The notes under the pieces were generated by a model that ran no database searches, was not told the origin of the DNA, and worked only from the letters and a program-made list of their open reading frames with translations. Positions 12,130 through 25,035 of a stretch of 64,000 nt of DNA are shown here, one piece after another. The first letter of the stretch is position 1, and each line of letters starts with the position of its first letter. The translations under genes and the position numbers were made by a program. The DNA comes from Sipunculus nudus (Eukaryota; Annelida; Sipuncula; Golfingiida; Sipunculidae): positions 55,511,870 to 55,575,869 of the forward strand of contig CM049307.1 in assembly GCA_026874595.1 (NCBI GenBank). The letters are read 5' to 3'.

Positions 12130-15100
12130 AAGCTGCAGTTCAGACTACTTTTCCCACAGTAAAATAGGAAAATACGGAAAGAAAAAGTGTTATTTGACAG
12201 GGATATGGGGATATAGGGCAGATCTGAGCTTGTGGATTCATCTTGCAGTCTTCATGTGTCCAAAACCACTGTAATGGTCCACTCAAAGTGTGCAGCTGTG
12301 GTTTGATATCTAGATCAGTCGGGTATGAAATAACAGAACCCACAGCTCATACACCATAGATCGGCTGTCATTGAGCAATGACGGGATGAGATGTATTATC
12401 AGCGCTGAGCGTATAGACAAATCACCAGCACTATATCCCTTTGATTCAGCGCCCTATGAAAATTGATTGTCTTGTCAGTAGTGTTATTGGCATTCCAGGG
12501 GTTTCATGCAAATCGCAAGTGGTTGGTATATTACCATGGTGACCAGGTAGTTTTTCTCCTGTGGGTGTGCAATAATAGAGGACTTTGGTTCATTGACAAA
12601 TACATGTACCATTACCGAATCTTGCCTGTAATTGCAGAAGTATTGGAATACTGTGGTTGGTTTCATGTTTGCGGGGTTAAATTTTGCTCGATTTACCACA
12701 ATCCCATTGTTTTGCAATGGTTCCATTTTAGTGATCTCACCATACAGTAACCTCAACAGAATTTTACATTATTTACATTATTATATGATCTGTTTATTAA
12801 TATACACCCAAATTCTTGAAAATCTTAAACAATAAGGACCCGTCAATACATAAGATGCCAAAGAGGTTACCGCATAAACGTCTGCCTGCCTGTTTTGCTC
12901 ACAAAATTTTTATTTTCACCATAATTTTGCATATATTGTGGATTTGAAACCCACGCAAATATAAATTATATGGGACAAAATTAACCTGATGGTCTGTGTA
13001 CACCTGACGTTGTTCCTCAGCTCCATTTTACTTGATGAAGAGGCAGACAAACAGTAAATGGCATAGACATTATACTTCATTGTAGCATAATTAACATACC
13101 AGGGAAATTCCCTAGTTTTATATGTAATTGTATTTACTTATCTGGAAAATTTTCTGTAATGTCTGCTTCAGGATTCAGTACATCAAAGGGGATAATATAA
13201 TAACTCAATATATACCAATTTTTGACCCAGATATGTAATAATATATGGTATTTTACTGCTTCGGCTGTTTTAGCTGATGTCAAGGGATAACTATGGAATT
13301 GTGATATATGGATTGGTATTTTAATAACCAATAATGGGGAAATTCAAGCTCACGGTTATGCTGGTGTTGTTGATGTGTAGATTGCACAATGAATTACGGC
13401 ATATTTTCCATACAACAACAACAAATTTTATTAATTGTGCATATTAATGTTTGTAAATTAAACACAAAGTCCAGAAAACTTTTAAAATAACTCATATTAC
13501 TTTCACCAATGAGGTTATGTATCAAACCCATGTCAGGATGTTTGTTTGTTAGTAGGATATTGTACAAAAAGTACTGAAAAGATTGCCATAAAAACTTTAT
13601 ATAGGGCCAGGGAAGATTAAATTTTGGTGCCAATTTAGATAAAGGGGTAGGTCCAGTATAATTAACTTTTTAATTGGTTGAAGGGTTGTTCATTTTATTT
13701 TGGTTATCATATTTTCAGTTTTCATCCATTGTTCAGTCTGATATTTTCCTCTTCAATCATGGCCCAGGCACCAAAAGATGATAGCAAATACTGTTTAGAT
13801 ATATAGATATTATAATCGACTTCATTGGCACTCAGCTGTTGTCGTGCAATCCTTTGTGGCCAGACCTCAGTAATACCTATTTTTGGTCTTGAAGTTTGGT
13901 CTTGTCCAATGACTCTGAGGAATCTGACATTATTTCATTATTTCATAGACAAATCATGTGACAAAGAGTAACCATGCAAAAAAATAATAATATTACGAAT
14001 ATATGCTAGTTTAAATAGAAAAACTATAGCATAATACTGTATGTAGGGACAAGTGAAAGATCTGGCTAGAGAGATCAATATTATATGGGTCATGTAAGGT
14101 CTGTATCCTTACATTGATACATTGATCTGGCTGTGTGTACTCACTGCATTCAAAATGTACCGAGCCAACACAGGTCCAGCTCAAACACTGAGGGTATTAA
14201 GCTGTCTGTAAATGGCACAGTTCCTGGCTTCTATTTTCAGCATTCCAGCATTTGTAACTATTGTTGTAAGAAACAGTGCTGTAGCTGTTCCAGTCAGATT
14301 GGCCTAGGTAGCCCCAGGGATTCTGTAATTGCAGCTGGCTCCCCCTGTTATGTCACTAAACACTCCGATCAAAACACATATGGGCTTTAAGGTCATACGG
14401 TCTTGTTACCATGTCCACTGTTACATATATTAAAAACTTGAAGTCTGAAACATTTTTGACATTCTTCCCTTTAAATTCTGATACAAAACTTTTGCATTTG
14501 CAAATAAGGGTTTTAAGCCAAATTAAGTGTGAGAAGTGTTAGTATAATTTCCAATGATATTCTTTTCTTACACAACGGTTTAAAGCAAATTAAATATATT
14601 CAAATCGTTCTAATATGGTTTTGTGCATTCACATGGGAATAGCTTTAATGGCATGGTTTGAAGTTGACACCTGAGTGGATCATGGGTGGAGTTGACTGGC
14701 CTAGTTTCTGGAAACTGACAGTAGTGGTACTCAACAGCTGTTTAGTACTTCTGCTGTCAGTTTATATTATAATATAGATGCCAAAGAGCCAAAAAATTAT
14801 TGGCAGATCTCAGTTGCCTCCCACAGCCAACCAGAGTTAGCCAGACCATTTACTGCAGGGGATTGCATTCAAGACGAATGACCTCTATGAATATTAATAG
14901 GACCCTTCGGCATAAAAGCCTTACAGCAGCAGCGTCCTCAGTTCCCAGGGTACATTTATATTAAAACCCAAGCACAAGCTTCTTCCAGCTTCTTAGCCAT
15001 GCCCAAAATCTGATTATGTTATTGTCTGCTTGGATATGACGAGACACAGGAATTATAAAAGCTCTGTATTGAAGCTTCTGTCTAGTCAGAAACCTTTCGT
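12130..15100. other. No supported gene or repeat
   Basis: I find only short chance open frames here and no convincing acceptor-donor pairs, inverted repeats or tandem structure. It is probably intron or intergenic. Confidence 0.5.
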
Positions 15101-15112
15101 TACTAAAACTTT

Positions 15113-15400
15113 GCTGGTTGGATCTTGACCAAATAACTAAAAATGTCAGAACAAGTCAAGTCTCTATAGATTTTATAGTTTTAGGGGTAGCTGGTTGGAT
15201 CATGACCAAATTTAGATTTTATGATTTTAGGAGTTGTTTGTTGGATCTTAACCAAATAACTGAACATATTAAAAAAAATTTAGTCTATTTATATGTTATG
15301 ATTTTTTTAAGTTGCTGGTTGGACCTTGATCAAATAACTGAAAATATCAAAACAAGTTTGGTCTCTTTAGGTTTTATGATTGGAGGAGTCAGGGATTGTA
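15113..15400. repeat. ~78-bp minisatellite, four units
   Basis: The core (G/T)GTTGGATCTTGACCAAAT begins at about 15116, 15193, 15239 and 15317, giving spacings of 77, 46 and 78 bases; the second unit is truncated. Because spacings are near multiples of three, one plus-strand frame stays open for about 95 codons and gives a periodic peptide (LDLDQITENI-like). No splice signals or known family support translation, so the repeat explanation is preferred. Confidence 0.85.
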
Positions 15401-16763
15401 AGTAATTAGACTTCAGATGGTAATACAATCATTATGTGAGGCTTTTAAAGATTCATCCCTAAATGTGGGAGTGTATAGAGTATAATATATGTTAAAGTGT
15501 ATTGATATGCTAATTAAATTTCTTCATTAAAAGAAGAGACCAAGTCTGTCTGAGCTTCAGACTGTTTACTGTATCGACTTTTGCCACTGTCTTGCTGTTT
15601 GTGTCAGAAGGACTCACCAATCCTGGTTCATTCTCCAACCTCCACATTGGGGATATTTATGGCCATAGCAATCGATATATGGTGTGACTACCTCACATTG
15701 CATGATGTCTCATGCAAAGAAGAAAGCTCGGAAGAAAAGAATGTCAGTTAAAGATAGGATATGTCTGGATAGGACTACCACATGAAATAGAGATGTTTTA
15801 AAAGCATGATTAATGATTGCTTGATTATACATAGATTTCACATGTTTGCAGATTAAAATACCATATCTGCTTGCTTATTTTGCTGAAGGAATAGCTCAAA
15901 GTCATTAACTGGTACATTACATACATACATGGCACTGCTGTTTTGATAACTAAATTTAAGTCGACAGCACCTTTATAATTACTTCTCTATAATGGTTAAA
16001 CTATTTATAAGATTCAAGTACACCTCTGAATTAACTAGAAGGTAATTTAACTCAAATCAAACATAAAGGTCCTGCTTAAGAGAATAATTAATATAATTTA
16101 CCTGGTGTATTGCCTGAACATCTGTTAATAGTTAATCACTATGCATGCTATTAGTATGCATCCTCATATATTAAAATATTTCTGTGTTGATTGTCACTAA
16201 GTCACATTAAGTCACTAAAAAAAAAGAACAAGCATACATTGAAACCTCTGAAAATAGACAATAAATAATTGGTTTTACGAAACAGGCAAGTTATGGTTAA
16301 TGTAAATGTTTATGATTTGTCCTGGTGTTGTCTTTATATAGGCCTGTGGTCTTATTGGATAGGTGGTCTTTCAGAAAGGTTCCTCTGTCAACGTGACAAC
16401 TGAAAGAATGAGTTAGAAATGCATGCATGATAAATGTTTTTCTCTCTTATCATGAAAGAAGAGAATGAATGTTTTCAGTTGAAATATACTGATAGTTTCA
16501 GTCTATGATCATGGGAAGGTCAGGGTATTGGTAATTGTATAATGTTTTCATCAGTGAGGACTGGTCCTCCTTACATTTTAACAGGAAATTGGTAAAAGGA
16601 AAACAAAACTTCATTATTGCAATGGAAACAGATGGACATCCATGGAGAAACAGTCATGAGCTTAACATTTGGAAGTATCAAGTTTTAAACATTAATAAAC
16701 ACAGAGAAACCTAAACACATGAGAATTTCCATCACAATGCAAAATATACAATAGGTACAGGAG

Positions 16764-17204
16764 ATGAAAGGTTTTTATACGAATAAAAACAAAGGTGTAT
16801 GGCCAGCAAACAGGTGTCACTGTCAGCCGATGTGGGGGAGAACAGTAGCACAGCTTGTTCAAGATGCTGTGAGCAACTGTAACAGTCACTCACAATGCTC
16901 CAGCCAGTCGCAGATGCCAAAATCTGCTTCCTCAGATAAAGACTGGGAGGATGCAGATCTGGGAAGTGTTTGTACTTCAAACGGATGTCTGTGGGAAGAT
17001 CGTGGAGTCTGTATGTTGGTTCACGCTGTAGACCAACGGGTCTGTTGTAATCTTGAGCCACAGGTCACTGGGAACATTTGTTCTGTGTTTGACGCTAATG
17101 GGTGTCCGACTGTCCTGAGGGGCACCAGGATGTCTTACCACTGTCATTACCCCTTTATCTGTGGAAAACATACTTCATACGTGACGATTGATGAGAAAGA
17201 ATGA
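16764..17204 (+). other. Doubtful 146-residue cysteine-rich open frame
   Basis: An ATG-to-stop frame of 146 codons, among the longest in the window. The second half is cysteine-rich (spaced Cys in SVCTSNGCLWEDRGVC and later CHYPFICGK), which superficially recalls secreted disulfide-bonded domains, but there is no signal peptide and no spacing pattern I can assign to a known fold. Two minus-strand frames (109 and 64 residues) are open across the same interval, so low stop-codon density explains much of it. No splice sites clearly delimit it. It could be an exon, an old retrosequence, or chance. Confidence 0.2.
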
Positions 17205-17516
17205 TATATACTAATGGACAGAACGTTTCAAGTGTTTTTAGTGTTGGGATAAATTAGGTACTGTGTAATATATATAACACTTTTAGAAAAAACTAATTAT
17301 CCCTTTTCTGTGAAACAGGAGTTTGGAACATATGACTTGGAAATATGAGGTTGACCAGATGTAAAATGTCTGTTTTATAAAATAGAAAGTAAAAGCTGCA
17401 GGGGCACATATGTTCATCACATTTTTGGACCCATGAGCATTTTATTTTATACCTTTGTCATATTATGCTTGATTCTTTTGATTGATTCTATTATATTAAA
17501 TTTTGAGTGTTGTGTA

Positions 17517-19234
17517 TGTCACAGGACAAACTCCGATCCAGTAGAATCGTCGATCCTACTAGGACAAAGTCCAATCGGACTTTCTACTAGGAGAAACTCC
17601 GATCAGACTTTCTACTAGTAGGATTGGCGATTCCACTAGGACAAACTCCGATCATAGCCTCTATGGTAGAGCTGTTTATGTTCAAGCTGTACTATTAACT
17701 TTATATGTGAAGAACCATGCTGTGGGCCAGTCTGTTCCCTAGTGTGTCACACCATGTGGTCAACCCACTGGACAGTAACCCTCAGTATGTGTGTTTGTTG
17801 GGCCATAATAATTCTTTACTCAGTGTTATACATATTAGCTTCATATTTAGAACACTGCTAGATTCCTATAACTTTAATTAACTCTGTTTTCATCCTTGTA
17901 TCTTATTAGTGGTGCTGCAATTATGATTTAAATGGATATTCTGTGTCTGTTGAAGTTCTAAACTTTGTAATAACCTATACAGTAAGTAATGGCTATATGT
18001 TAGTTTGATACTATTTTCTACATGTATAATCTTTGGGTCACATTTCATGTGGATGTAAAGTTTCAGTTAATTTGATAAAGTAGTTTTTGTATAATGTGTC
18101 AGTAACATGAGGAAACACAGATATAATTAATTGGTGTAACAGAATGTAAAGTTATGTATCTTGGCATGATCCTATCAGTGTTAATGAGCAGCCCATCAGT
18201 GTCACCCTGGTAGCGTCAGGGTCAAAGTATAATGATGCTGCCAGATGTCTGGCAAGCAAGAGCAGATTTGAATTCACCACTGAGCTGCATGGACAGACAT
18301 CAACTGACCAGCATGCTGTATACATGTTTTGATTGAATAAACCAAAGTCTCTACAACTTAAGGACTTATTATTGTTGTTTGTGTTTTACTAATTCCCCAC
18401 AAACACCAGATCCCGCTAGCGCTACAATACCTCTACTAGGACAAATTCTGATCAACCAGAGACCACAACATAATTAGACTTTCTACTAGTAGATTCTACT
18501 AGGACAAACTCTGATCATGGTCTCTACTAGGAAAAACTCCAATCATATATAAATATACTAGTTGGATCAGAGCCTCTACTAGGACAAACTTACCATAATT
18601 TACCTAATTTCTGAAACCTGAGATTAAAAATGAATAAAACACAGTAATATTTTAATCAAACGTTTTATTTATGTATTTGAAAAAAAAATAAAGAAAAATA
18701 AATACAAGCACATATTGCATTTTATTGGTGTGAATTTAAGACAGGATGAGAATGAAATATTTTAGATCAATATTCAGGAATTTTACATATATACAAGTAG
18801 ATAAACAGTTTGTGCTTATGCTTATATTTGTATATTTTTGATCAAATAAAATTGTATGAATATGTTTGAATGAAACATTTAGATGTATATCTGTGACTTG
18901 TATATATAATCATAGGATATTGTGTTTTATCATATGTGAATTATGGTAAGTTTCTCCTTGTAGAGACTACAATCAGAGTTTGTCCTAGTAAAGACTACGA
19001 TCAGAGTTTGTCCCAGTAGAGACTACGATTGGAGTTTGTCCTAGTAGAATCGCCTATTCTACTAGTAGAAAGTCTAATTATATTATGGTCTCTGGTTGGT
19101 CGGAGTTTGTCCTAGTAGAATCACCAATCCTACCAGTAGAAAGTCTGATTGGAGTTTCTCCTAGTAGAAAGTCCGATTGGACTTTGTCCTAGAAGGATCG
19201 ACGATTCTACTGGATCGGCGTTTGTCCTGTGACA
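17517..19234. mobile_element. Modular long-TIR transposon, copy 1 (non-autonomous)
   Basis: The left end TGTCACAGGACAAACTCCG and right end (reverse complement TGTCACAGGACAAACGCCG) are inverted repeats, each flanked by TA. The inverted repeats continue inward for well over 150 bases as strings of modules such as CTACTAGGACAAACTCCGAT and CTTTCTACTAGTAGGATTGG, in plus orientation on the left (17517-17663, 18430-18600) and minus on the right (18950-19234). An AT-rich core lies between. No transposase frame is present. Removing the insertion at 17664-18429 leaves about 950 bases. TA duplication suggests mobilisation by a Tc1/mariner-like or similar enzyme, which is inference. Confidence 0.85.
17664..18429 (+). 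mobile_element. Probable solo LTR inserted in the TIR element
   Basis: The host sequence CATAGCCTCTACTAGG, seen intact in the related element at about 23135-23155, is interrupted here: CCTCTA occurs at 17658-17663 and again at 18430-18435, so a 766-bp piece was inserted with a 6-bp duplication. The piece begins TGGTAGAGC, ends near GCTACAATA, and has AATAAA at about 18336 some 90 bases from its 3' end, the layout expected of a retrotransposon LTR (U3-R-U5). The ends are not a perfect TG/CA pair, so another element type is possible. No internal coding region remains. Confidence 0.45.
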
Positions 19235-19239
19235 TATAC

Positions 19240-22195
19240 ATTTATGCCGCTTGATGTTATGCTAAACAAAGGGATAATGTTCTCAATGTGTATATTTAAT
19301 ACACCTGAAGATGCATGTTTATATACATTATAGTTACCTCCTTTCCTGCTTATATAAATGAGAACCATGAAGATAAACCATTCATTGGTAAAACTGTCCC
19401 TTCTGGGCAACATATGATAGAACACTTTTATCAGGGTATACTGTGCTCAAGAGCGGAAGTCATTTGTCTACATAAGACGCGTGCCCCTGACAGAGTGACC
19501 AGTCTGTCAGTTCATTGCCATGGCTTCCAGGTTACCAGTAAGTGACTGACCATGTGGAAGAGAGTTATCAGATGTATCCTCCTCTGCTGTAGGCAGGACT
19601 TTCACTCAAGTGCACTTATACCATAGATATCATAAGATGACATCAGATAAGCCACTGTATGTATGTGCCACGGTCAAGTGCCCAATGGTCAAAAGTCCCT
19701 CTCCTTTTTGACTTCCTCAAGTATTCTTCAAGACTCCATTTGTTTGAATCAGAACATTTGTGCAAGAAAGAGCCAAAGCCTTTGAAAGGAGATAGTAGTT
19801 GAAATTAATTAAAAAATTAATCTGAGGATTGTAAAGTTCACATTCAATGTCTTGCCATTGTAGCTTCAAATAAAGTACTATATAATCAGAAGTATGATAT
19901 TGCTAAGACTTTAGCACAACAACACAGATGTATACACAATAGTGTGGTTAGAAGAAAAATTTGATATGAAAAAAAAATTAAATTGCCCTTTGAATAAAAA
20001 TTAACTGATATGGACAACTGGTCTTTTTAGCATTTTTAAGTTGTTTAACAGGCTTGGATGGTTTCTCTGTATCAATAAAGGTCAAAGATCATAAGAGTGT
20101 TAGAATAAAGATTTAAGTCAGGATAATAAAAAAATTATTTTATTGCTGGGTGAATTACTTGTCTTTCTGTATAAACACAGGTCACCATTATTTGGGTCTA
20201 TTAGATTTGTATGTGTTACCACTTACAGTTAGTTACTTTGGTAATGGATTAGAAGTAACAGAATACTTACTTTTTATCTGTGTCTGCACCTCATAAAGAG
20301 TGCAGGTACTCCGTTTATAGCCGCAGGCATTCTGTGTGTTGATTCAAGAGAGCTGTGCCTTCAGCACAGTGTTCTTTTTCTCATAGTAAAGAAATCAAAT
20401 GCTACATTGGTTTTGGAGCAAAGACTCTATTCCTTACACTTAGATGGAAGGTGTGAAGATTGGTTATTTAGCACATCATTAGCAGAAAATTGCAAGAAAA
20501 CATTTACTGGATAGGTTGTTAGAAAATGAATACTGAGATAGAGGGGGGAAAATAAGTGATTAGTTATGGGCATGGAGTTTATTTCTAGGTGTATTAGTAG
20601 GTATCAAAAGAGACTGGAGAAAGTTATCCCCAAAGGATTTAGGAATAGATGGATATTTATAGAAAAATAGAAATGGCAAAAAACTATGGAGCTGGGTATA
20701 CAGCATCACCAGAAGATAAAACAGAAAAGGTCTACTCAATATATTTATAGCAAGAAAGTAAAGAAATAGAAGTAATTGGATTCACAATTGGTTACAGGGA
20801 TTCTGCAACTATAAAATGTGAAGAAATTCCCCTTGCCTGGCACAACATGGTCCAAAAACAAGGATGGGTTTTGCCTGAAAATGGTTCCGCAGGAATCTTG
20901 CTTGATTGGTAAATCAGTGAGGATTGGATGTTTGGAGAGAAACCGTGATCAATGGAGCATTCTGCATATGATTAACTTGTTAAAAATTGTGCAGTTTGCC
21001 TTGCAGATTAATGGTTTCAAAAGACAAAAAGAATTATGTTAGGATATTGGTTATGGGTGTATTCAAATGGAAATCAGTGTGTGACAAATATAGAAAGCTT
21101 TCTAGGAGAGACAAGCCTTTAGTGTAACTTATTATCTTTTTGATTTTACTCCTTTCATTTTGAAATTTCATCATCTAAGGAAAAGTAGAAAGCAGTCCCT
21201 TCTGGTTTAATATTTTGCATCCTTTATCTGATATTCTAATCTTACTAAGTGTGGAGCCAGAAGTAATTCCTTGCGGATAAAGGATACCTGTTTAGGTGTT
21301 GGGTTTTGCAGTTGAACTCCCTAGTGATGTTACAACAAATGGCAAAAGGACACAATCTCTATAGAACCTTGTATGGTTTACTTTCATAACTCAATGACTC
21401 TTTCTGATTTCTTGATTACCAATAGCTCTGTTTTTTTTTTAAATGAAACCTCTAAAGATATAATGATAACATCATTGTAACCATATGGTTATGTTCATTC
21501 ACATTCAAAAGCCAATAGCAACAAGACCAAGGACCTCCGACCTGTTCTTTAAAAAAAATCTGTTCCTAGCACTTCACCATTTATATTGCAGTGATCCTGG
21601 TATCTCTCCCACTCAGCTCTTACACCCCCAACCAGGTGGTATACAGATTAGCACATCCTAATCAGGTAAAGTATAGACTTGCAAACAGGCTTGAAGCATA
21701 GACAGCTAACTGGGGACGTCATTGCTTCCACAGACTCCCTGTTACTACCTCACTGGGTGTTACCACCTTGATAAGGTAGTCAGATTATGTGGTTACGCCT
21801 TCAGTAATGACTTAACTTCTTGTAGATTAGCTGTGAATCAGCTGCTGGTTAGGTGGTCATTACAGCATCAACTCTGGCTGTTGCAGTCATAAAGGGCTAC
21901 TGATGCTGAGGCCCCAGCAGTGTGCGCATTCACTGGGGGCCAGTACTTCACCCTGAGTTTGTTTTGCTGGGTCTTTTCAAAGTGACTTCCTTCCTGCCCT
22001 TCGGCCATGATGACTAAGGGTTATTTTCACTCATTAGCGGAAATATTGATATGAGTCAGAAGTCAATTGCAGCATTTATGTATTATATTCCCTGAAGTGC
22101 ACATTGTGGTCCCAATAAAAACTGTTATTTCTCCCCCAGTGTTCCCACTGTAAAGTACATTATGATATTATAATGAAACCAGAGTTTCAGTGCAG
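19240..22195. other. No supported gene
   Basis: AT-rich sequence with short chance frames. The part at 21590-21960 is richer in GC and includes a GGGACGTCATTG CRE-like site, but I cannot show it is functional. No repeats with clear boundaries were found here. Confidence 0.45.
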
Positions 22196-22199
22196 ACAG

Positions 22200-22510
22200 A
22201 TACATGATAATTCCCTCATGAATACTCATAACATTACTTTGGCAGTCACAAGACATATGATCATCCCTTCATGAATATTCATCAGATCAGTTTTTGGCTC
22301 ACAGCTTTTTATCTGCAGATGACTGTTGCTTTGGTCTAACCTGCCAGTGTTTATATAAGTATAATATAATATTGTAAGTTTCCAGTCCAGACAGTGTATT
22401 AATATCTTATGAATATTCATCAGATTAGTCCAAGCTTTAAGCTTTAATGTTAGTCACAGTGATAATTTCCTTATGCATATTCATGAGATTAGTTTTTGGC
22501 TGGATTCCAG
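22200..22510. repeat. Four ATGAATATTCAT-type sites in a decayed direct repeat
   Basis: CTCATGAATACTCAT, TTCATGAATATTCATCAG, TTATGAATATTCATCAG and TTATGCATATTCATGAG occur at about 22217, 22270, 22409 and 22473. Adjacent text (TCAGATTAGT, TTTTTGGCT, ATAGCTTTTTAT) also recurs, showing old duplication. ATGAATATTCAT is palindromic and close to octamer/POU-type sites, so the cluster might be regulatory; that is inference. Confidence 0.5.
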
Positions 22511-23679
22511 CCATAGCTTTTTATTTGAGCCAAAGGTGAGGTATGACACTGATGTCACCTTTGTGAACATTTAATGAACTGTTATGTGGTCCACAAGCCC
22601 AGATTATGTTTATGAATACAGTTAACAAAGCATATTGGTGCTGACTGAATCTCTAAAACACTGCATCAAAAGAGACAAACTGCTAGAGGAAATGCTAGAA
22701 AAATCAAACAGACACATTGTATATTTATAATCATTACATATAATCTTGATTCGTAAGCTTAGTGTATAATGAAGATTTATTATTTAGATGTACATAAGGC
22801 AGCTTTTGTGGTGTCATATTTGAAAACTTTATTTCTTGGCATATAATATAGCCATAATCCAGAAAATATCGCCAGAAAGCTTCTGTTTGTATACTAAAGG
22901 AAACTTAACTTTTTTATGGCCTTTTTTGTGTAGAGGGTTCAAATGAAAAACCATTAAATACATGTATTGATTTCTGTTTTATAAAGGTATAAATTTGAGA
23001 TGAAATCAATCTAAGTAAAAATATATAATGTGTATGTCACAGGACAAACTTCGATTCCGGTAGAATCATCGATCCTACTTGGACAAAGTCTGATCGGACT
23101 TTCTACTAGTAGGTTCGGCGATTCTACTAGGACAAACTCCGATCATAGCCTCTACTAGGACAAACTTCGATCAACCAGAGACCACAACATAATTAGACTT
23201 TCTATTAGTAGAATCTGTGAAACTGCAATATATACATATAACAGTACTTATGCTAATCAATGAAAAAGCCACTGATACAGAATGTAGGTTTCATATAGAA
23301 CATACAAGTTTATGTGATAAACAAGGCCTACAGGCCTAATGCGAACCTGCCCATTGGAAAAATGCACCAGGTGCAATGCTTCAATGCTGGTCCATTAATT
23401 TCCATGTAAATGAACAATGCAAGTACTAAACATTTTGAATATGAAACAATTACACAAACATCACTGCTGAAATTCTGGCATGGGTGCACACATCACAAAA
23501 ATGATTGTAGCTGTCAGAGAAATATACATTTGCCCAATTTTCAGACTGATTTATCAAACCCCATCTGAGAAAAAGCAGGGACACACACTGTGCAAAAGTC
23601 ATTGTAGGTGGCGAGACCTGTCTTGTGAGTGAGAAAGCCATCAAAGACGCATAGACAGGTCATAATTTTAAGCCAATAC

Positions 23680-24060
23680 ATCAAACTTCCCCAGAGTTTG
23701 ATGCACTCGGCTGACCAGGCTTAGGTGAGTTAGGCAGTTGCCCATGAGTGAACTGTGACAAATTGCTGCCTCAAGCTACTGCACTGAGTGAACTCTTGAC
23801 CTGCACCTGGCTAGACTGAGTGAACTTTTGACCTGTACTTGGCTGCACTAGAGAACTCTTGACCTGTTGCATAATCTGACACATTTGGCAGTCTGCCAAA
23901 GATATAAATACATCCAGGCTGAACTTTGGTGCCAAATCTGATGCAGTGAGCAGTCTCCCAAAGCTATAAATAGAATGCAGCTACTGCACTGAGTGAACTC
24001 TTGGCCTGTACCTGGCTGCACTTCTTCCAATCCTGGCACTGTGCCAAAACTATTTATAGA
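23680..24060. repeat. 31-32 bp minisatellite with TATAAATA-linked units
   Basis: GTGAACTCTTGACCTG recurs at about 23788, 23820, 23851 and 23993 together with CACCTGGCTGCACT, and the AGTCTCCCAAAGCTATAAAT block occurs twice (about 23890 and 23950). The 127-residue minus-strand frame across it arises from this repeat. Confidence 0.75.
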
Positions 24061-24560
24061 GCTGACATCTTCTTGGCTAATGGCCAACATCAAGGCACTG
24101 GCAATCTGCCAATGGTAAACCATAAGCTGCCATCTGTACACAAAAGTGGTCCCTACTTGAAATAACTTTGAAAATAATTTTCCCAATACAAAATACTTTT
24201 CAGCTGACTTTTTATAAAAAAAGGAAATCAAGAATATATGTAAAATTATTACAGATGCACACTGAATGCTAAATTAAAATACAGATATATCTCATTGATG
24301 GCAAATTCTTGAATTAAGTTGATTAGGTATACCAATTATTTATAATCCATGTACAGTTGTCTTTATATAGCCACAGAATGCTGAATATCCATGATTGTAA
24401 CATTGCCTGGTATGATAAATAACTTAAATCATTAATCTAAATTTTTTAAAAGCTTTTAAAAACACTTTCTTGTCAATATTAACCAAAGATAACCTGAAAT
24501 CTAAATGTCTAGTGGCATGATGTAATAGATGCTGATAAACTTGTGCCTGGTTAGATGTAA

Positions 24561-24875
24561 CAGCTTCCCATAACTCAGCCAAAAAGCACTGAACATAAAC
24601 CATTTGAACAAACTTGAATTATCAACATCTGAGGATAATTAATGTGTGAGATTAAAGAAATTGGTCAAGTGTTTTTTGAGAAGAAGATCTTTGTAGCCAC
24701 TGAGCTAAAATGGGCTGTTATGGCATATGACTAAATTCAGCTTCCCATAACTTAGCCGAAAGTCACTGAACAAGCCAATTTGAACAAACTTCAGAAAGCA
24801 CTACCCTAGGATCATTTCTGTGCAATATTAATAATTTTGGTCATATGGTTTCAGAGAAGAAGTTTTTTGTTGCCC
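24561..24875. repeat. Two AACTCRGCC repeat units (~177-bp spacing)
   Basis: Units start CAGCTTCCCATAACTCAGCC at 24561 and CAGCTTCCCATAACTTAGCC at 24738. Each continues with CACTGAAC, TTTGAACAAACTT and, towards the end, GAGAAGAAG. A third unit lies at 27665-27810. The 2.6-kb TCCG repeat lies between units two and three, apparently inserted into this array. Confidence 0.75.
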
Positions 24876-25035
24876 TCAGTGTGATACAGGCACTGATGAC
24901 CCCGTACAAAAAAGGCCGATGAAGGTGGTGCCACCAATACCTCAATTTCAGATATGACCTATGTGACCAACATTGGCATAAAATTTGGTGATTATAGCTC
25001 CAGCCGTTTCTGAGATTAAAATTTTAATATGCTTT

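Noticed and set aside
17517-19234. CRISPR-like appearance of short regular modules
   Set aside because: Modules change orientation and spacing, lack unique spacers of constant length, and sit between transposon ends in animal-type DNA.
23848-24231. 127-residue minus-strand frame
   Set aside because: Covers the 31-32 bp minisatellite inside the TIR element.
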